DNA from: Myxococcales bacterium
GTDB lineage: Bacteria; Myxococcota; Myxococcia; Myxococcales; Myxococcaceae
Direction: 5' to 3'
Assembly: GCA_003153055.1 (NCBI GenBank)
Contig: PMBV01000069.1
Location: forward strand, 1-15,160
DNA length: 15,160 nt
Shown here: positions 4,330 to 12,148 of the stretch, in pieces
How the letters are laid out: the number at the start of each line of letters is the position of its first letter
Numbering within the stretch: position 1 is the first letter of the stretch
Made by a program: the position numbers and the translations under genes
The notes under the pieces: model-generated
The model's input: only the letters and a program-made list of their open reading frames with translations
What the model was told of the DNA's origin: nothing
Database searches by the model: none

Positions 4330-5391
4330 TCACGCCGCCCGTCCCTCTTCGAGCTGGGAGACGAAGTTCAGCACCTCGGCCACCGCGTCGTACAGCTCCT
4401 CGGGGATCTCCTCGTTCATCTCGACGCGGAGCAGCGCATGGGCCAGGGGAACGTTGCGTAGCAGGGGCACCTCGGAGGCCCGGGCCAGCTCGCGAATCTT
4501 CTCGGCCTTGAAGCGAAGCCCCTTGGCCACCACCCGTGGAGCCGAGTCTCTCTCGCGGTCGTAGTGGAGCGCCACCGCCACGTGCTCGGGGTTGGTGACG
4601 ACGACGTCGGCGCTCTTCACCGCCTCCATCTGCGCGCCCTCCAAGATCTCCATCTGCATCTCTTTGCGCTTGGCCTTGTTGTGCGGATCGCCCTCTGACT
4701 CCTTGTATTCCTTCTTCACGTCGTCCTTCGACATCATCTGGTCCTTCATGTAGCTCTTGTGCTGCCACCACACGTCGAAGATGCCGAAGACCACCAGCAG
4801 CAAGACCACCTTCGTCGTCACCCGGTACACGAGCTCACTCATCACCGCCATGGTGACGCCCACGTCGCCGTGGATGGTCGCCACCACCATGCCCATCGAA
4901 TCGCGAACCACGCCGAACACCACGTAGCCGGTGATCGAGAGCTTGAGCATCGACTTGACCATCTCGACCAGCGACTTCTTCGACACCATGTTCTTGAGGC
5001 CCTCGAGGGGGTTCAGCTTCTCGAGCTTGGGGGCGACGGCCTTGAGCGCGAACAGCGCGCCCACCTGGAGAAAATCGAGCAACCCACCTGCCACCGCTGC
5101 CCCGAAGGCGATCGGCAATGACACGGCGAAGAGGGTGCTCTGTGCCAGCCCCATCATCTGCGTGGTCGCCAGGGGCAGGTCCGTGGGGTGCGAGAGGTGA
5201 TCGACGGTGAACCCGAAGAGGAACTTGATGCGCGTCTCGAAGCCGCTCCAGCTCGCCCTCACCACCGACATTCCCACGACGAAGGCGAACAGGCCCGAGA
5301 GGTCCTTCGACTTCCAGACGTTGCCCTCCTTCCGGGCATCGTCGATCTTCTTCTGCGACGGCTCTTCGGTCTTGTCGCCACCCTCTGACAC
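4330..5391 (-). CDS. sctU: SctU export-switch protein (FlhB family, 353 aa)
   Basis: SctU is the inner-membrane export-gate protein whose cytoplasmic tail cleaves itself and switches substrate class. The start MSEGGDKTEEPSQKKIDDAR KEGN is the family hallmark. Hydrophobic segments lie at about residues 32-48, 82-112, 149-171 and 186-206, then a charged linker (KDQMMSKDDVKKEYKESEGD). The cleavage site reads NPEH (267-270, bases 4582-4593) instead of the usual NPTH; the essential Asn-Pro and His are kept. The tail ends with EIPEELYDAVAEVLNF. The length is normal for the family. The GTG at 5391 has GGGGAG seven bases upstream and lies 13 bp after the sctT stop. A partial copy of the tail follows directly as a separate gene. 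Confidence 0.97.
   Translation of the reverse strand: MSEGGDKTEEPSQKKIDDARKEGNVWKSKDLSGLFAFVVGMSVVRASWSGFETRIKFLFGFTVDHLSHPTDLPLATTQMMGLAQSTLFAVSLPIAFGAAVAGGLLDFLQVGALFALKAVAPKLEKLNPLEGLKNMVSKKSLVEMVKSMLKLSITGYVVFGVVRDSMGMVVATIHGDVGVTMAVMSELVYRVTTKVVLLLVVFGIFDVWWQHKSYMKDQMMSKDDVKKEYKESEGDPHNKAKRKEMQMEILEGAQMEAVKSADVVVTNPEHVAVALHYDRERDSAPRVVAKGLRFKAEKIRELARASEVPLLRNVPLAHALLRVEMNEEIPEELYDAVAEVLNFVSQLEEGRAA
4361..4412 (-). repeat. Direct repeat copy B, in the sctU tail
   Basis: Partner of the repeat at 4056-4107, 305 bp away in the same orientation. It encodes the end of the SctU cytoplasmic domain. Confidence 0.9.
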
Positions 5392-5404
5392 GGAGTCGCT
5401 CCCC

Positions 5405-6238
5405 TCACTGCAACAGCGTGAGCACCTGACGGACCCAGCGGAACATGGTGCCGTACTCGGTGATGACCCGGTCGAGGATCAGGTGGATGCTGGTGAACAT
5501 GATGAGCACGGTCACCGCCGGTTTGATCTGCATGGACACGAAGAAGACCTGCACTTGCGGCGCCACCCGGTTGATGAGGCCCAGGGCGAGATCGGTCACG
5601 AAGGTCGCCAGGAGCACGGGAGAGGCGAGGGCCAGGGCGATGCGCAGCAGGTCTCCCGACACCCGCAACACCGTGTCGAACAGCGCCCACGTACCCGCCC
5701 TGGCGAAGGTCGGATATCGATCGAGCGGGATCATCTCGAGGCTGTCACCGAAGGCTTGAATGACGATGTGGTGGCCTCCGAGCGAGAGGAACACCACCGT
5801 CACCAGCTGGAGCTGGAGGTTCGAGAACAGCGACACCTGCTGCTGGATCTGCGGCACCATCAACTGGGCCTGGTTGGTGCCCGACATGGTGTCGATGAGG
5901 TTGCCGGCGATCTGCGCCGCGTCGAAGACGATACCCACTACGAAGCTCAAGGTGAGCCCGAGGAAGAGCTCCTTCAGCATCAGCGCCACGAACAGCAGCG
6001 GCGAGACGGGCACCTTCTCGACCTGGGGCGCGATGGCCGGAAACAGCACCAGGCCCAGCATCACCCCCAGCCCCAGCTTCACCTCGCTGGGCACCGTCTC
6101 GCCGCCCAGGAAGGGCGTCAAGATGATCGGCGGCAGCACCCGCGCCATGAGCAGCGCGAAGGCCAACAAGACGTGCGAGAAGTCGATCTGGTACCCGAGG
6201 CTGTGCTTGAGCTGCTCGATCAAGGGCCCCAGTTCCAT
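5405..6238 (-). CDS. sctT: SctT export-gate protein (FliR family, 277 aa)
   Basis: SctT is a membrane component of the SctR5-S4-T1 export gate, the helical pore through which unfolded substrates cross the inner membrane. The N-terminal region RVLPPIILTPFLGGETVPSE (33-52) is characteristic of FliR/SctT, followed by several strongly hydrophobic segments (about 53-68, 78-108, 128-142, 170-200 and 210-245). The segment GTNQAQLMVPQIQQQVSLF (119-137) also fits the family. The length is usual. The ATG at 6238 follows the sctS stop by a single base and has no good ribosome site of its own, so its translation probably depends on sctS. It is followed by sctU after 13 bp. The membership is clear; the FliR versus SctT label rests on the non-flagellar context. 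Confidence 0.95.
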   Translation of the reverse strand: MELGPLIEQLKHSLGYQIDFSHVLLAFALLMARVLPPIILTPFLGGETVPSEVKLGLGVMLGLVLFPAIAPQVEKVPVSPLLFVALMLKELFLGLTLSFVVGIVFDAAQIAGNLIDTMSGTNQAQLMVPQIQQQVSLFSNLQLQLVTVVFLSLGGHHIVIQAFGDSLEMIPLDRYPTFARAGTWALFDTVLRVSGDLLRIALALASPVLLATFVTDLALGLINRVAPQVQVFFVSMQIKPAVTVLIMFTSIHLILDRVITEYGTMFRWVRQVLTLLQ

Positions 6239-6239
6239 G

Positions 6240-6506
6240 TCAGTGCCCGATGAGCGCCGGGAAGCGGTCGAAGACGTTGAACGCGAAGCGGTGAATGGTG
6301 GCGAAGATCCACGGGCCCGCCAACCCCAAGACCCCGAAGACCACCACGAGCTTGGGGGCGAAGCTGAGCGTCTGCTCTTGAATCTGGGTCGTCGCCTGAA
6401 ACACCGAGACCATGAAGCCGATGGCCAGACTGAGCACGATCGGCGGCCCCGATGCCACGAGCACCAAGATGAGCGCCTGTTGAATGAGGTAGGTGAATTG
6501 GTGCAC
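6240..6506 (-). CDS. sctS: SctS export-gate protein (FliQ family, 88 aa)
   Basis: SctS is a small inner-membrane protein with two hydrophobic helices (about residues 10-36 and 52-76) that packs around SctR and SctT in the export gate. The segment GPPIVLSLAIGFMVSVFQAT (19-38) followed by TQIQEQTLSFAPKLVVVF matches FliQ/SctS, including the conserved Gln-rich loop between the helices. The length of 88 residues is exactly usual. The GTG start at 6506 has TAGGAG five bases upstream. It begins 15 bp after the sctR stop and its own stop nearly touches the sctT start. Confidence 0.96.
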   Translation of the reverse strand: MHQFTYLIQQALILVLVASGPPIVLSLAIGFMVSVFQATTQIQEQTLSFAPKLVVVFGVLGLAGPWIFATIHRFAFNVFDRFPALIGH

Positions 6507-6521
6507 GAGCGCTCCTAGCTT

Positions 6522-7364
6522 CTACAGGTAGCCGACGACCAGGCCCTTGGCGATGAGGTACCAACCGTCGACCGACACGAAGAGCAACAGCTTGAAGGGC
6601 ATCGAGATGGTGGTGGGCGACAGCATTTGCATCCCCAACGCCAACAAGATGTTCGCCACCACCATGTCGATGACCAGGAAAGGCACGAACAGGAGGAACC
6701 CTATTTGGAAGGCCTCCTTGAGCTCCGACACGACGAAGGCGGGAGTCAACACCAGGAAGTCGCGCTCGCCCACGCCGGCTCGGTCAATCGGCTTCCGCAG
6801 CTTGAGCGCCAGGCTGTAGAACAAGGTGCGGTCTTTGACGGTCACCTTCTTGAGCAAGAAGTCTCTCAAGGGCTCCTTGGCGCGGTTGGCCGCGGTGATC
6901 ATCACGTCGACGGTGCGAGCGTCGAGCAGCCCCTCCTTGCGAGTGACGTCGCCGGCGTCGGCTGCCCGGTACATCTCCTGGCCCACCGGCGACATGATGT
7001 AGACCGTGAGAATGATGGCGAGGCCGGTGATGACCTGGGTGGGGGGAATCTGCTGAGTCCCCAGCGCCGAACGCACGATGGAGAGCACCACCGAGATCTT
7101 CACGAAGCTCGTCACCATCATCAGGACGAAGGGCGCCAGGCCGAGGGCGGCCAAGGCGATCATCAGAATCAGCGGGCGGTTGGAATAGGTGTCGCCGCTG
7201 GCGAGGTTCTCGGGGCGCAGCACCTCCTCGGCCGCCACCCCCGCGCGGCGCCTGGCCTGGGCGAGCGCCTCCGACTGGAGCAACACCGCGGCCGAGAAGA
7301 GCCACAGCTTGGCCCCGGTGAAGGAGCGTGGCAGTCGGAATGAAGGGTCGTTCGTCACGTGCAT
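6522..7364 (-). CDS. sctR: SctR export-gate protein (FliP family, 280 aa) with N-terminal extension
   Basis: SctR forms the pentameric core of the export gate in the inner membrane. Family signatures are clear: RSALGTQQIPPTQVITGLAI (99-118), then the periplasmic loop, then PAFVVSELKEAFQIGFLLF and GMQMLSPTTISMPFKLLLFV. Four membrane segments lie at about residues 64-95, 109-126, 210-235 and 250-277. Unlike most non-flagellar SctR proteins (about 215-220 residues) it has about 60 extra N-terminal residues with a signal-peptide-like stretch (AKLWLFSAAVLLQSEALAQA), a feature of flagellar FliP. The ATG at 7364 has GAGAGGG only a few bases upstream. A GTG at 7358, two codons in, is better spaced. 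It starts seven bases after the FliO-like gene. Confidence 0.96.
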   Translation of the reverse strand: MHVTNDPSFRLPRSFTGAKLWLFSAAVLLQSEALAQARRRAGVAAEEVLRPENLASGDTYSNRPLILMIALAALGLAPFVLMMVTSFVKISVVLSIVRSALGTQQIPPTQVITGLAIILTVYIMSPVGQEMYRAADAGDVTRKEGLLDARTVDVMITAANRAKEPLRDFLLKKVTVKDRTLFYSLALKLRKPIDRAGVGERDFLVLTPAFVVSELKEAFQIGFLLFVPFLVIDMVVANILLALGMQMLSPTTISMPFKLLLFVSVDGWYLIAKGLVVGYL

Positions 7365-7371
7365 GTCCCTC

Positions 7372-7923
7372 TCACGTCGGCGGCGGCGGCGTGTCGTCTT
7401 TGCGCCCCAGGAGCTTCTGCAACAGCGGGCTGAGCCTCAGCGACATCGGGGCGGCGCCGGTGGCCCCCTTGAGCCGAGTGACCTCGATCGGGTCGAGCTT
7501 CGAAAGGAGCGTGAGGCTGGTGTCCGCTCCGCCGATCAAGAACACCTCGCCGGCCGCCTCCACGACGAAGAGCGCCCGCTTCTGGTCGAGCGCCACTCGC
7601 TCGAGCACCGTGACGATGCGCGCCGCGGGCGTCTGGCGAATGCCGAGGAGCTTGCGCAGGCCGACGTTCAAGGTGAGGTAGACCAGGGCCACCACCATGC
7701 CCAAGGCCACCATGGTGCGAACCAGGGTCCACCCCAGGTCGAGATCGGGCGCGCCGAGGTCAGGCGGCTCCGCTCGGGGCAGCTCGGGCTCGGGCAGCGC
7801 TGGCACCCGAGACGCCTCGGCCACGGCGCGCGGGGGCTCGACGACGCCAGCGTCGATGACCGGCGACGGCCCGGCCCAGAGGGACAACCACACGACGAGC
7901 AACGGAGCGGCCATGGGCGTCAC
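7372..7923 (-). CDS. FliO-like membrane protein (183 aa)
   Basis: In flagella, FliO is a small membrane protein that helps assemble the FliP/SctR ring of the export gate. Known non-flagellar T3SSs usually lack it. Here an N-terminal hydrophobic stretch (4-18, a likely signal peptide) is followed by a Pro/Glu-rich region (25-62), one membrane helix (66-88, TLVRTMVALGMVVALVYLTL) and a small cytoplasmic domain. That domain reads VTVLERVALDQKRALFVVEA, GEVFLIGGADTSLTLLSKLD (104-144), the usual FliO pattern. It sits between sctQ and sctR, exactly where fliO lies between fliN and fliP. The GTG at 7923 overlaps the sctQ stop (GTGA); an ATG three codons in (7914) is an alternative start. The match is by eye but the pattern and position agree well. 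Confidence 0.85.
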   Translation of the reverse strand: MTPMAAPLLVVWLSLWAGPSPVIDAGVVEPPRAVAEASRVPALPEPELPRAEPPDLGAPDLDLGWTLVRTMVALGMVVALVYLTLNVGLRKLLGIRQTPAARIVTVLERVALDQKRALFVVEAAGEVFLIGGADTSLTLLSKLDPIEVTRLKGATGAAPMSLRLSPLLQKLLGRKDDTPPPPT

Positions 7924-9254
7924 CCGGCGAGCGAGATGATCCTCACTCCGAGGTTCCCTTCGACCTCGACCAGCTCGCCGCGCGCCACCACCCGCCCGTT
8001 CACCGAGAGTTCGAGGGGCTCGGCCGGCGTTCGGTTGAGGTCGAACACCTGCCCCACTTTGAGCGCGACGAGCTGCTCCCCGGTGATCGGCAACCGGGCA
8101 AGCTCGACGGAGATCTGGAGCGGAATGTCATTCATCAGGTCGGCGCCTTCAGGGTTTCCTTCCACGTCGTCTCTGCCTTTCACTCCGGGAGAAGTCGATG
8201 CTTCGGGCTGCTCGCCGAGGGCAGGCGGGCTCCCGACGGCCTCGCTGGCCGCCGGAGAAGGCGGAGCACCGAGCACGATGCCCTTCACCTCGGCCTTGAA
8301 CCGGCCCTCGACCAGGGTGAGCTCGACCGCTACGTGCCCCAACCGCCCCAGGCCAACCCGCATGCGTGCCGGGCCGCCTTCGCCTCGGTCGGGGCGACAC
8401 GTCAGCCCATCGACCAGGACCACGTCACCGGCGGTCAGGTGCGCCAGGTCGCCCCCGGAGATCTCCACCTGGCCGATCTCGACTCGCAAGACCGCTCCGA
8501 TGTGCTCGAGCCTCGACGCCCCCGCATGGGCGGTCGCGAGCCTCCGGGCCCGTCGCACCGGCGCGTCCAATGGCGGACCCGCCGCCGCGAGCACCACCTC
8601 GGGAATGAACAGGCGCACCGAGCCCGAATGGGCGCCGAAAGCCGCCTTGAGCTGCACCACGACGACGCTTTCGTCTTCTCCGATGAGGCTCGACACCTCG
8701 CCGAAGCTGCGCGCCAGCGACTCGAGCCTCAGCTTGGGCAACGAGGGATCGAGCCCCACCGACAGGGCCCTGAGGGTCTCGATGACGAGGTACGTCATCA
8801 TGCCCTCCTCGATGTCGGTGAGGGGTCTCAAGGCCATGGCCTCGCCCACACCGCCGAGGAGCAGATCGATGGCCTTGTGGGCCAGCCCCAGCTCGACCTC
8901 GAGGAGCGCCCGCGTCTTGTTGGGCTGGGCCGCGAGCACCGCGAGGAACGTCGGCTCGCCCACGTACTGTCGGAGCTTGGGGAGCGGCACGACGTGAATG
9001 AGCTCGGTCTCGAGCGTCACCTCTTCTTCGAGCATGTCGTGGAGCTGGCGCTTCACCTCGCTCGACACCTCGCCGGTGGTGGGCACGTTGGGGAGCAGCC
9101 ACTCGAGGTTCCTGAGGAGGCGCTCCTGGCGCTTGCTCACCTTCTCGAGGCCCGAGAAGCGAAAGGGCTTCCACCCGCGCCCAACGCCTTTGGTGAAGCT
9201 CGGCGTGGCGATCATGACCGTGTGCTCGGTCGCGCGAGTGAGCCGTGGCTTCAC
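7920..9254 (-). CDS. sctQ: SctQ sorting-platform (C-ring) protein, FliM/FliN-like (444 aa)
   Basis: SctQ forms the cytoplasmic pods that hold SctK and SctL and receive substrates. Three parts are visible. A middle domain (about 85-235) reads like FliM: LLEVELGLAHKAIDLLLGGV, then GEAMALRPLTDIEEGMM. A first SpoA domain lies at about 248-328 and, after a Pro/Ser-rich linker (329-373), a second SpoA domain at 374-444 (ISVELARLPITGEQLVALKV and ending LGVRIISLAG). SpoA pairs are the FliN/SctQ hallmark. At 444 residues it is longer than typical SctQ (about 300-370). The GTG at 9254 overlaps the sctP stop (GTGA). The Met at 9215 is an internal alternative start; in other SctQ genes internal starts before the second SpoA domain make a short form, and here a Met at residue 374 would be so placed. 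Confidence 0.92.
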   Translation of the reverse strand: MKPRLTRATEHTVMIATPSFTKGVGRGWKPFRFSGLEKVSKRQERLLRNLEWLLPNVPTTGEVSSEVKRQLHDMLEEEVTLETELIHVVPLPKLRQYVGEPTFLAVLAAQPNKTRALLEVELGLAHKAIDLLLGGVGEAMALRPLTDIEEGMMTYLVIETLRALSVGLDPSLPKLRLESLARSFGEVSSLIGEDESVVVVQLKAAFGAHSGSVRLFIPEVVLAAAGPPLDAPVRRARRLATAHAGASRLEHIGAVLRVEIGQVEISGGDLAHLTAGDVVLVDGLTCRPDRGEGGPARMRVGLGRLGHVAVELTLVEGRFKAEVKGIVLGAPPSPAASEAVGSPPALGEQPEASTSPGVKGRDDVEGNPEGADLMNDIPLQISVELARLPITGEQLVALKVGQVFDLNRTPAEPLELSVNGRVVARGELVEVEGNLGVRIISLAG

Positions 9255-10243
9255 GCTCGAACCTCGATCTTCACGTCTTCCAGGGTCAGCCCGCGGCCCG
9301 CCAGGGCACCCTTGAGCACCTCGACCTGCTGCTCGACGAGCTTGAGCACCTCCTTGTCGGAGCCCGAGAAGACCGCCCGGATCTTCCCGTTCTGGGCCGA
9401 GACCTTGACCGACAAGCCCGCCAGCACGTCTTGCCTCAGGTCGACCTGGAACTCGGCGCGCCCCATGGCGTTGGTGCCGACGCGCACCCGCTCGACGATC
9501 TTCTGGGCCAGCTCGTTGGCGACCTTGCGCAGCCGCTCGGAGCCGCTGGTCGACTTCTGCTGAGCCACCGGCACCGGCGCCATGAGCGCTGGGTTGAAGC
9601 GCAGGCTGGCCCCCATCGCGGAGGCATCCTTGGGGTCTTTTCCGCCCTGGCCCTGCTGTCCTCCGTTTTCGGTGTCGGCCTTGAGCTCGCTCTCCTTGCC
9701 TCCGACCTTGCCCACCGGCGCGCGCCTCGAGCTGGAGGCGTCGGCGTCGGCCCGCCGCTGCTCGGCCCTGTCGCGACCAGTGCGGGCGTCGGCTCGGCGA
9801 CCCTCCGCGCTCCGGCTCGAGCTGGAATGATCGGCCTGTTGCCCCGCGGCGGCGGCGGCGCTCCCTCGGGTGCTCGCTCGCTGGCGCCCGTCTGCCTGCG
9901 CGCCCTCGTCACGGGAGCGGCCCTGGGTAGCGTCACCCAGCGCGGACTGGCCCCGCGCTGACCGAGCCAGGCGATCGAGGTGCTCGCCGTGCTCGACCCG
10001 GTCGCCCAGGAGCACGCCCTCGGCGTCGGTGGTCTCGGCCGTCTCGAGCAGGTGCTCGATGGCGCTCTTGGCCGCTGAGCGCTGCTGGTGCACCTGGGCG
10101 GCCTGCTTCTGCTCGCCCACCAAGCGCGAGAACTTGGCGTTTTCGGTCGCCTTCTTGGTGCGCTGCGCGTCGTCGAGGCGTCGCTGCTCGACCTGTCGTG
10201 CTTCGACCCGGGCCGCCTCCCGGTCATCTTCGACTCGGCTCAT
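9251..10243 (-). CDS. sctP: SctP/FliK-type length-control and substrate-switch protein (330 aa)
   Basis: SctP/FliK is a secreted ruler that ends needle or hook growth and makes SctU/FlhB change substrate class. The first two thirds (1-230) are highly charged and Ala/Gln/Arg-rich with little order, as in other length-control proteins. The C-terminal part (about 235-330) is a compact domain of the FliK hook-length type: FQVDLRQDVLAGLSVKVSAQ, then a helix LKLVEQQVEVLKGALAGRGL and a final strand VKIEV. The ATG at 10243 overlaps the sctO stop (ATGA) with GGAGAAG upstream, and its own stop overlaps the sctQ start. Position between sctO and sctQ is usual for sctP. The N-terminal part is low complexity, so the label rests on the C-terminal domain and position. 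Confidence 0.85.
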   Translation of the reverse strand: MSRVEDDREAARVEARQVEQRRLDDAQRTKKATENAKFSRLVGEQKQAAQVHQQRSAAKSAIEHLLETAETTDAEGVLLGDRVEHGEHLDRLARSARGQSALGDATQGRSRDEGAQADGRQRASTRGSAAAAAGQQADHSSSSRSAEGRRADARTGRDRAEQRRADADASSSRRAPVGKVGGKESELKADTENGGQQGQGGKDPKDASAMGASLRFNPALMAPVPVAQQKSTSGSERLRKVANELAQKIVERVRVGTNAMGRAEFQVDLRQDVLAGLSVKVSAQNGKIRAVFSGSDKEVLKLVEQQVEVLKGALAGRGLTLEDVKIEVRA

Positions 10244-10740
10244 GGCTTCTTCTCCGCCCGGCTCCGCTGAAGGTGGAGCGCGTTGCCGATCTCTTCTTGG
10301 TTCATCTCTTCGCGCTGCTGCTGCTCGAAGCGCACCTGCTTCTTCCAGGTGTCTTGGTGCTTCTCGATGGCCTTCTTGGCCATCGCCGCCTCGGCCATCT
10401 CGACCCGCCGCTGCTCGACCACCTTCTCGGCCTCGGAGAGGACGTCTTTCTGGTGCTCGATCTCGAGCTCGGCCTGGGCCTCCTCGTCTTTGAGCCGACT
10501 CTCGAAGCGCTGCATCTGCTGGAAGGAGGTGATGCCCCCGCCCTTCCGGGTCATCTCTTCCATGAAGGCCTGGGCCTTGGCCTTGCGCTCCGCAATGCGC
10601 CGCTCGAGGGCCACACTGAGCTCGGCGAGCTTCTTCTTCTCTCGCTCGGAGGCCTTCACCGCGTGTGAAAACGCCTCTTTGGCCTCGTCCTCGGCCTTGG
10701 TGCGAATCTCGAGCAGCGCTTGGAGGCGATAGGGAGGCAT
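10240..10740 (-). CDS. sctO: SctO/FliJ-like central stalk protein (166 aa)
   Basis: SctO is a cytoplasmic coiled-coil protein that enters the SctN hexamer like a rotor shaft and links it to SctV. The sequence is almost wholly alpha-helical and charged. It has two long coiled-coil arms (about 8-65 and 80-150) with heptad-like Leu/Ala/Ile spacing around a short Gly-rich turn (RKGGGITSFQQMQRF, 65-79). It starts YRLQALLEIR, close to the FliJ start pattern. Size and position directly after the ATPase gene fit SctO/FliJ. The ATG at 10740 lies 78 bp after the sctN stop, the largest gap in this block, and has no evident ribosome site. An in-frame TAA upstream excludes a longer form. Coiled-coil families are hard to tell apart by eye, so synteny carries much of the call. 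Confidence 0.85.
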   Translation of the reverse strand: MPPYRLQALLEIRTKAEDEAKEAFSHAVKASEREKKKLAELSVALERRIAERKAKAQAFMEEMTRKGGGITSFQQMQRFESRLKDEEAQAELEIEHQKDVLSEAEKVVEQRRVEMAEAAMAKKAIEKHQDTWKKQVRFEQQQREEMNQEEIGNALHLQRSRAEKKP

Positions 10741-10818
10741 GGCTGACGTCGGCGGTGGATCTTACACCTCAGGCCAGCCAGATGCGCAGCGGAACCACGG
10801 TCTTTTCCCTGCCGTCCG

Positions 10819-12138
10819 TCAGTTGGTGGCATCGGCGAACAGGTCGACCAGCCGCTGGATCGTCTCGTCGAAGGGCGTGGAGTCGTGCGTGTCCTGCTTC
10901 AGGTAGCCGATGATCTGATCGTACTTGTCGATGGCATAGTCAGTGCGAGGGTCAGTGCCGTATTGATAGGCGCCGAGGAGAATCAAGTCGCGCTGCTTCT
11001 CGTACGTCGACAGCGTCTCCCGTAGCTTGCCGGCCGCCTTCTTGTGGTCCTTCGAGGCGATCTGACTCATCACCCGAGACAGAGAGGCCAGCACGTCCAT
11101 CGCGGGCCACTGGTTCCGCTCTCCGATGGCCCGGTTCAAGATGAAGTGACCGTCGAGAATACCGCGGACCTCGTCGGCGATCGGCTCCTCCATGTCGCCG
11201 CCGGCCACCAGCACGGTGTACAGCGCGGTGCACTTGCCCTTCTCGGAGTTGCCAGTGCGCTCCAGCATGCGGGGGAGCATCGAGAAGACCGAGGGCGGGT
11301 AGCCTTGCCGGGCGGGGGGCTCGCCGATGGCCAGACCGATCTCGCGCTGGGCACGGGCCAAGCGGGTCACCGTGTCGAGCATGAACAGCACATTGCCCCC
11401 ACGCTCGCGGAAGTACTCCGCGATGGCGGTCGCCACGAAGCCGGCCCTGAGGCGCACCAACGAAGGCTGGTCGCTGGTGGCGCACACCACCACGGAGCGC
11501 TTCATGCCCTCCTCGCCCAAGGCGTCCTCGATGAACTCCAGCACCTCGCGACCACGCTCGCCGATGAGCGCGATGACCGACATCTCGGCGGCCGTGTTCC
11601 GGGCGATCTGCCCCATGAGCGTCGACTTCCCGACGCCCGAGCCGGCGAACAAGCCGATGCGCTGGCCTTCTCCCACGGTCAGGAGGCCGTCGATGCAGCG
11701 AACCCCCAGCGGGAGCGGCCGGGTGATGCGCTGGCGCTTGAAAGGGTCGGGGCAGTCTCGGTCGACGGCCCAGTCGGCCATGCCCTGGGTCGGCAGGGGC
11801 TTGCCGTCGATGGGCTCGCCCAGGCCGTTCAAGACGCGCCCCAACAGCCCGTCACCGACCCTGATGGTCAGCGGCCGACCGGTGGGAATGACCTCGCTGT
11901 CAGGGCCGATGCCCGACAGCTCACCCAGCGGCATGAGCATCACCGTGTCGCCCTGAAAACCCACCACCTCGGAGCGCACCTCGGCCTGGCCGCGGCGAAT
12001 GAGGCACACCTCGCCCATTCTCACGTTGGGCACCGACGCCTTGATGACCAAGCCGGTCAGCTCGACCACTCGGCCCCGCACCCGCACCAACTGGGCGGTC
12101 TTGAGGAGGTCCGAGTAGCGCTTCAGGTCCATCGCCAC
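10819..12138 (-). CDS. sctN: SctN T3SS ATPase (439 aa)
   Basis: SctN is the hexameric ATPase at the base of the export apparatus. It strips chaperones and unfolds substrates. Visible motifs: Walker A AGSGVGKS (165-172), GERGRE (193-198), Walker B LFMLD (251-255) and the signature PSVFSMLPRMLERTG (282-296). The catalytic Glu is the Glu of GERGRE. The N-terminal beta-barrel domain (about 20-90) and C-terminal helical domain (about 350-439) are complete. The length matches the family (430-450). The GTG at 12138 has GAGGGG six bases upstream; the ATG two codons in (12132) is less well spaced. It starts ten bases after the sctL stop. FliI and SctN are close relatives; the non-flagellar context decides the label. 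Confidence 0.97.
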   Translation of the reverse strand: MAMDLKRYSDLLKTAQLVRVRGRVVELTGLVIKASVPNVRMGEVCLIRRGQAEVRSEVVGFQGDTVMLMPLGELSGIGPDSEVIPTGRPLTIRVGDGLLGRVLNGLGEPIDGKPLPTQGMADWAVDRDCPDPFKRQRITRPLPLGVRCIDGLLTVGEGQRIGLFAGSGVGKSTLMGQIARNTAAEMSVIALIGERGREVLEFIEDALGEEGMKRSVVVCATSDQPSLVRLRAGFVATAIAEYFRERGGNVLFMLDTVTRLARAQREIGLAIGEPPARQGYPPSVFSMLPRMLERTGNSEKGKCTALYTVLVAGGDMEEPIADEVRGILDGHFILNRAIGERNQWPAMDVLASLSRVMSQIASKDHKKAAGKLRETLSTYEKQRDLILLGAYQYGTDPRTDYAIDKYDQIIGYLKQDTHDSTPFDETIQRLVDLFADATN

Positions 12139-12148
12139 GGGCAGCCCC

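Noticed and set aside
7189..8997. 602-codon plus-strand open frame across sctR, the FliO-like gene and sctQ
   Set aside because: It crosses three well-supported genes on the other strand and has no recognisable domain. Long antisense frames are expected at this GC bias. The same applies to the long plus-strand frames at 5207-6253, 8334-9563, 11044-12231, 12249-13427 and 13597-14799.
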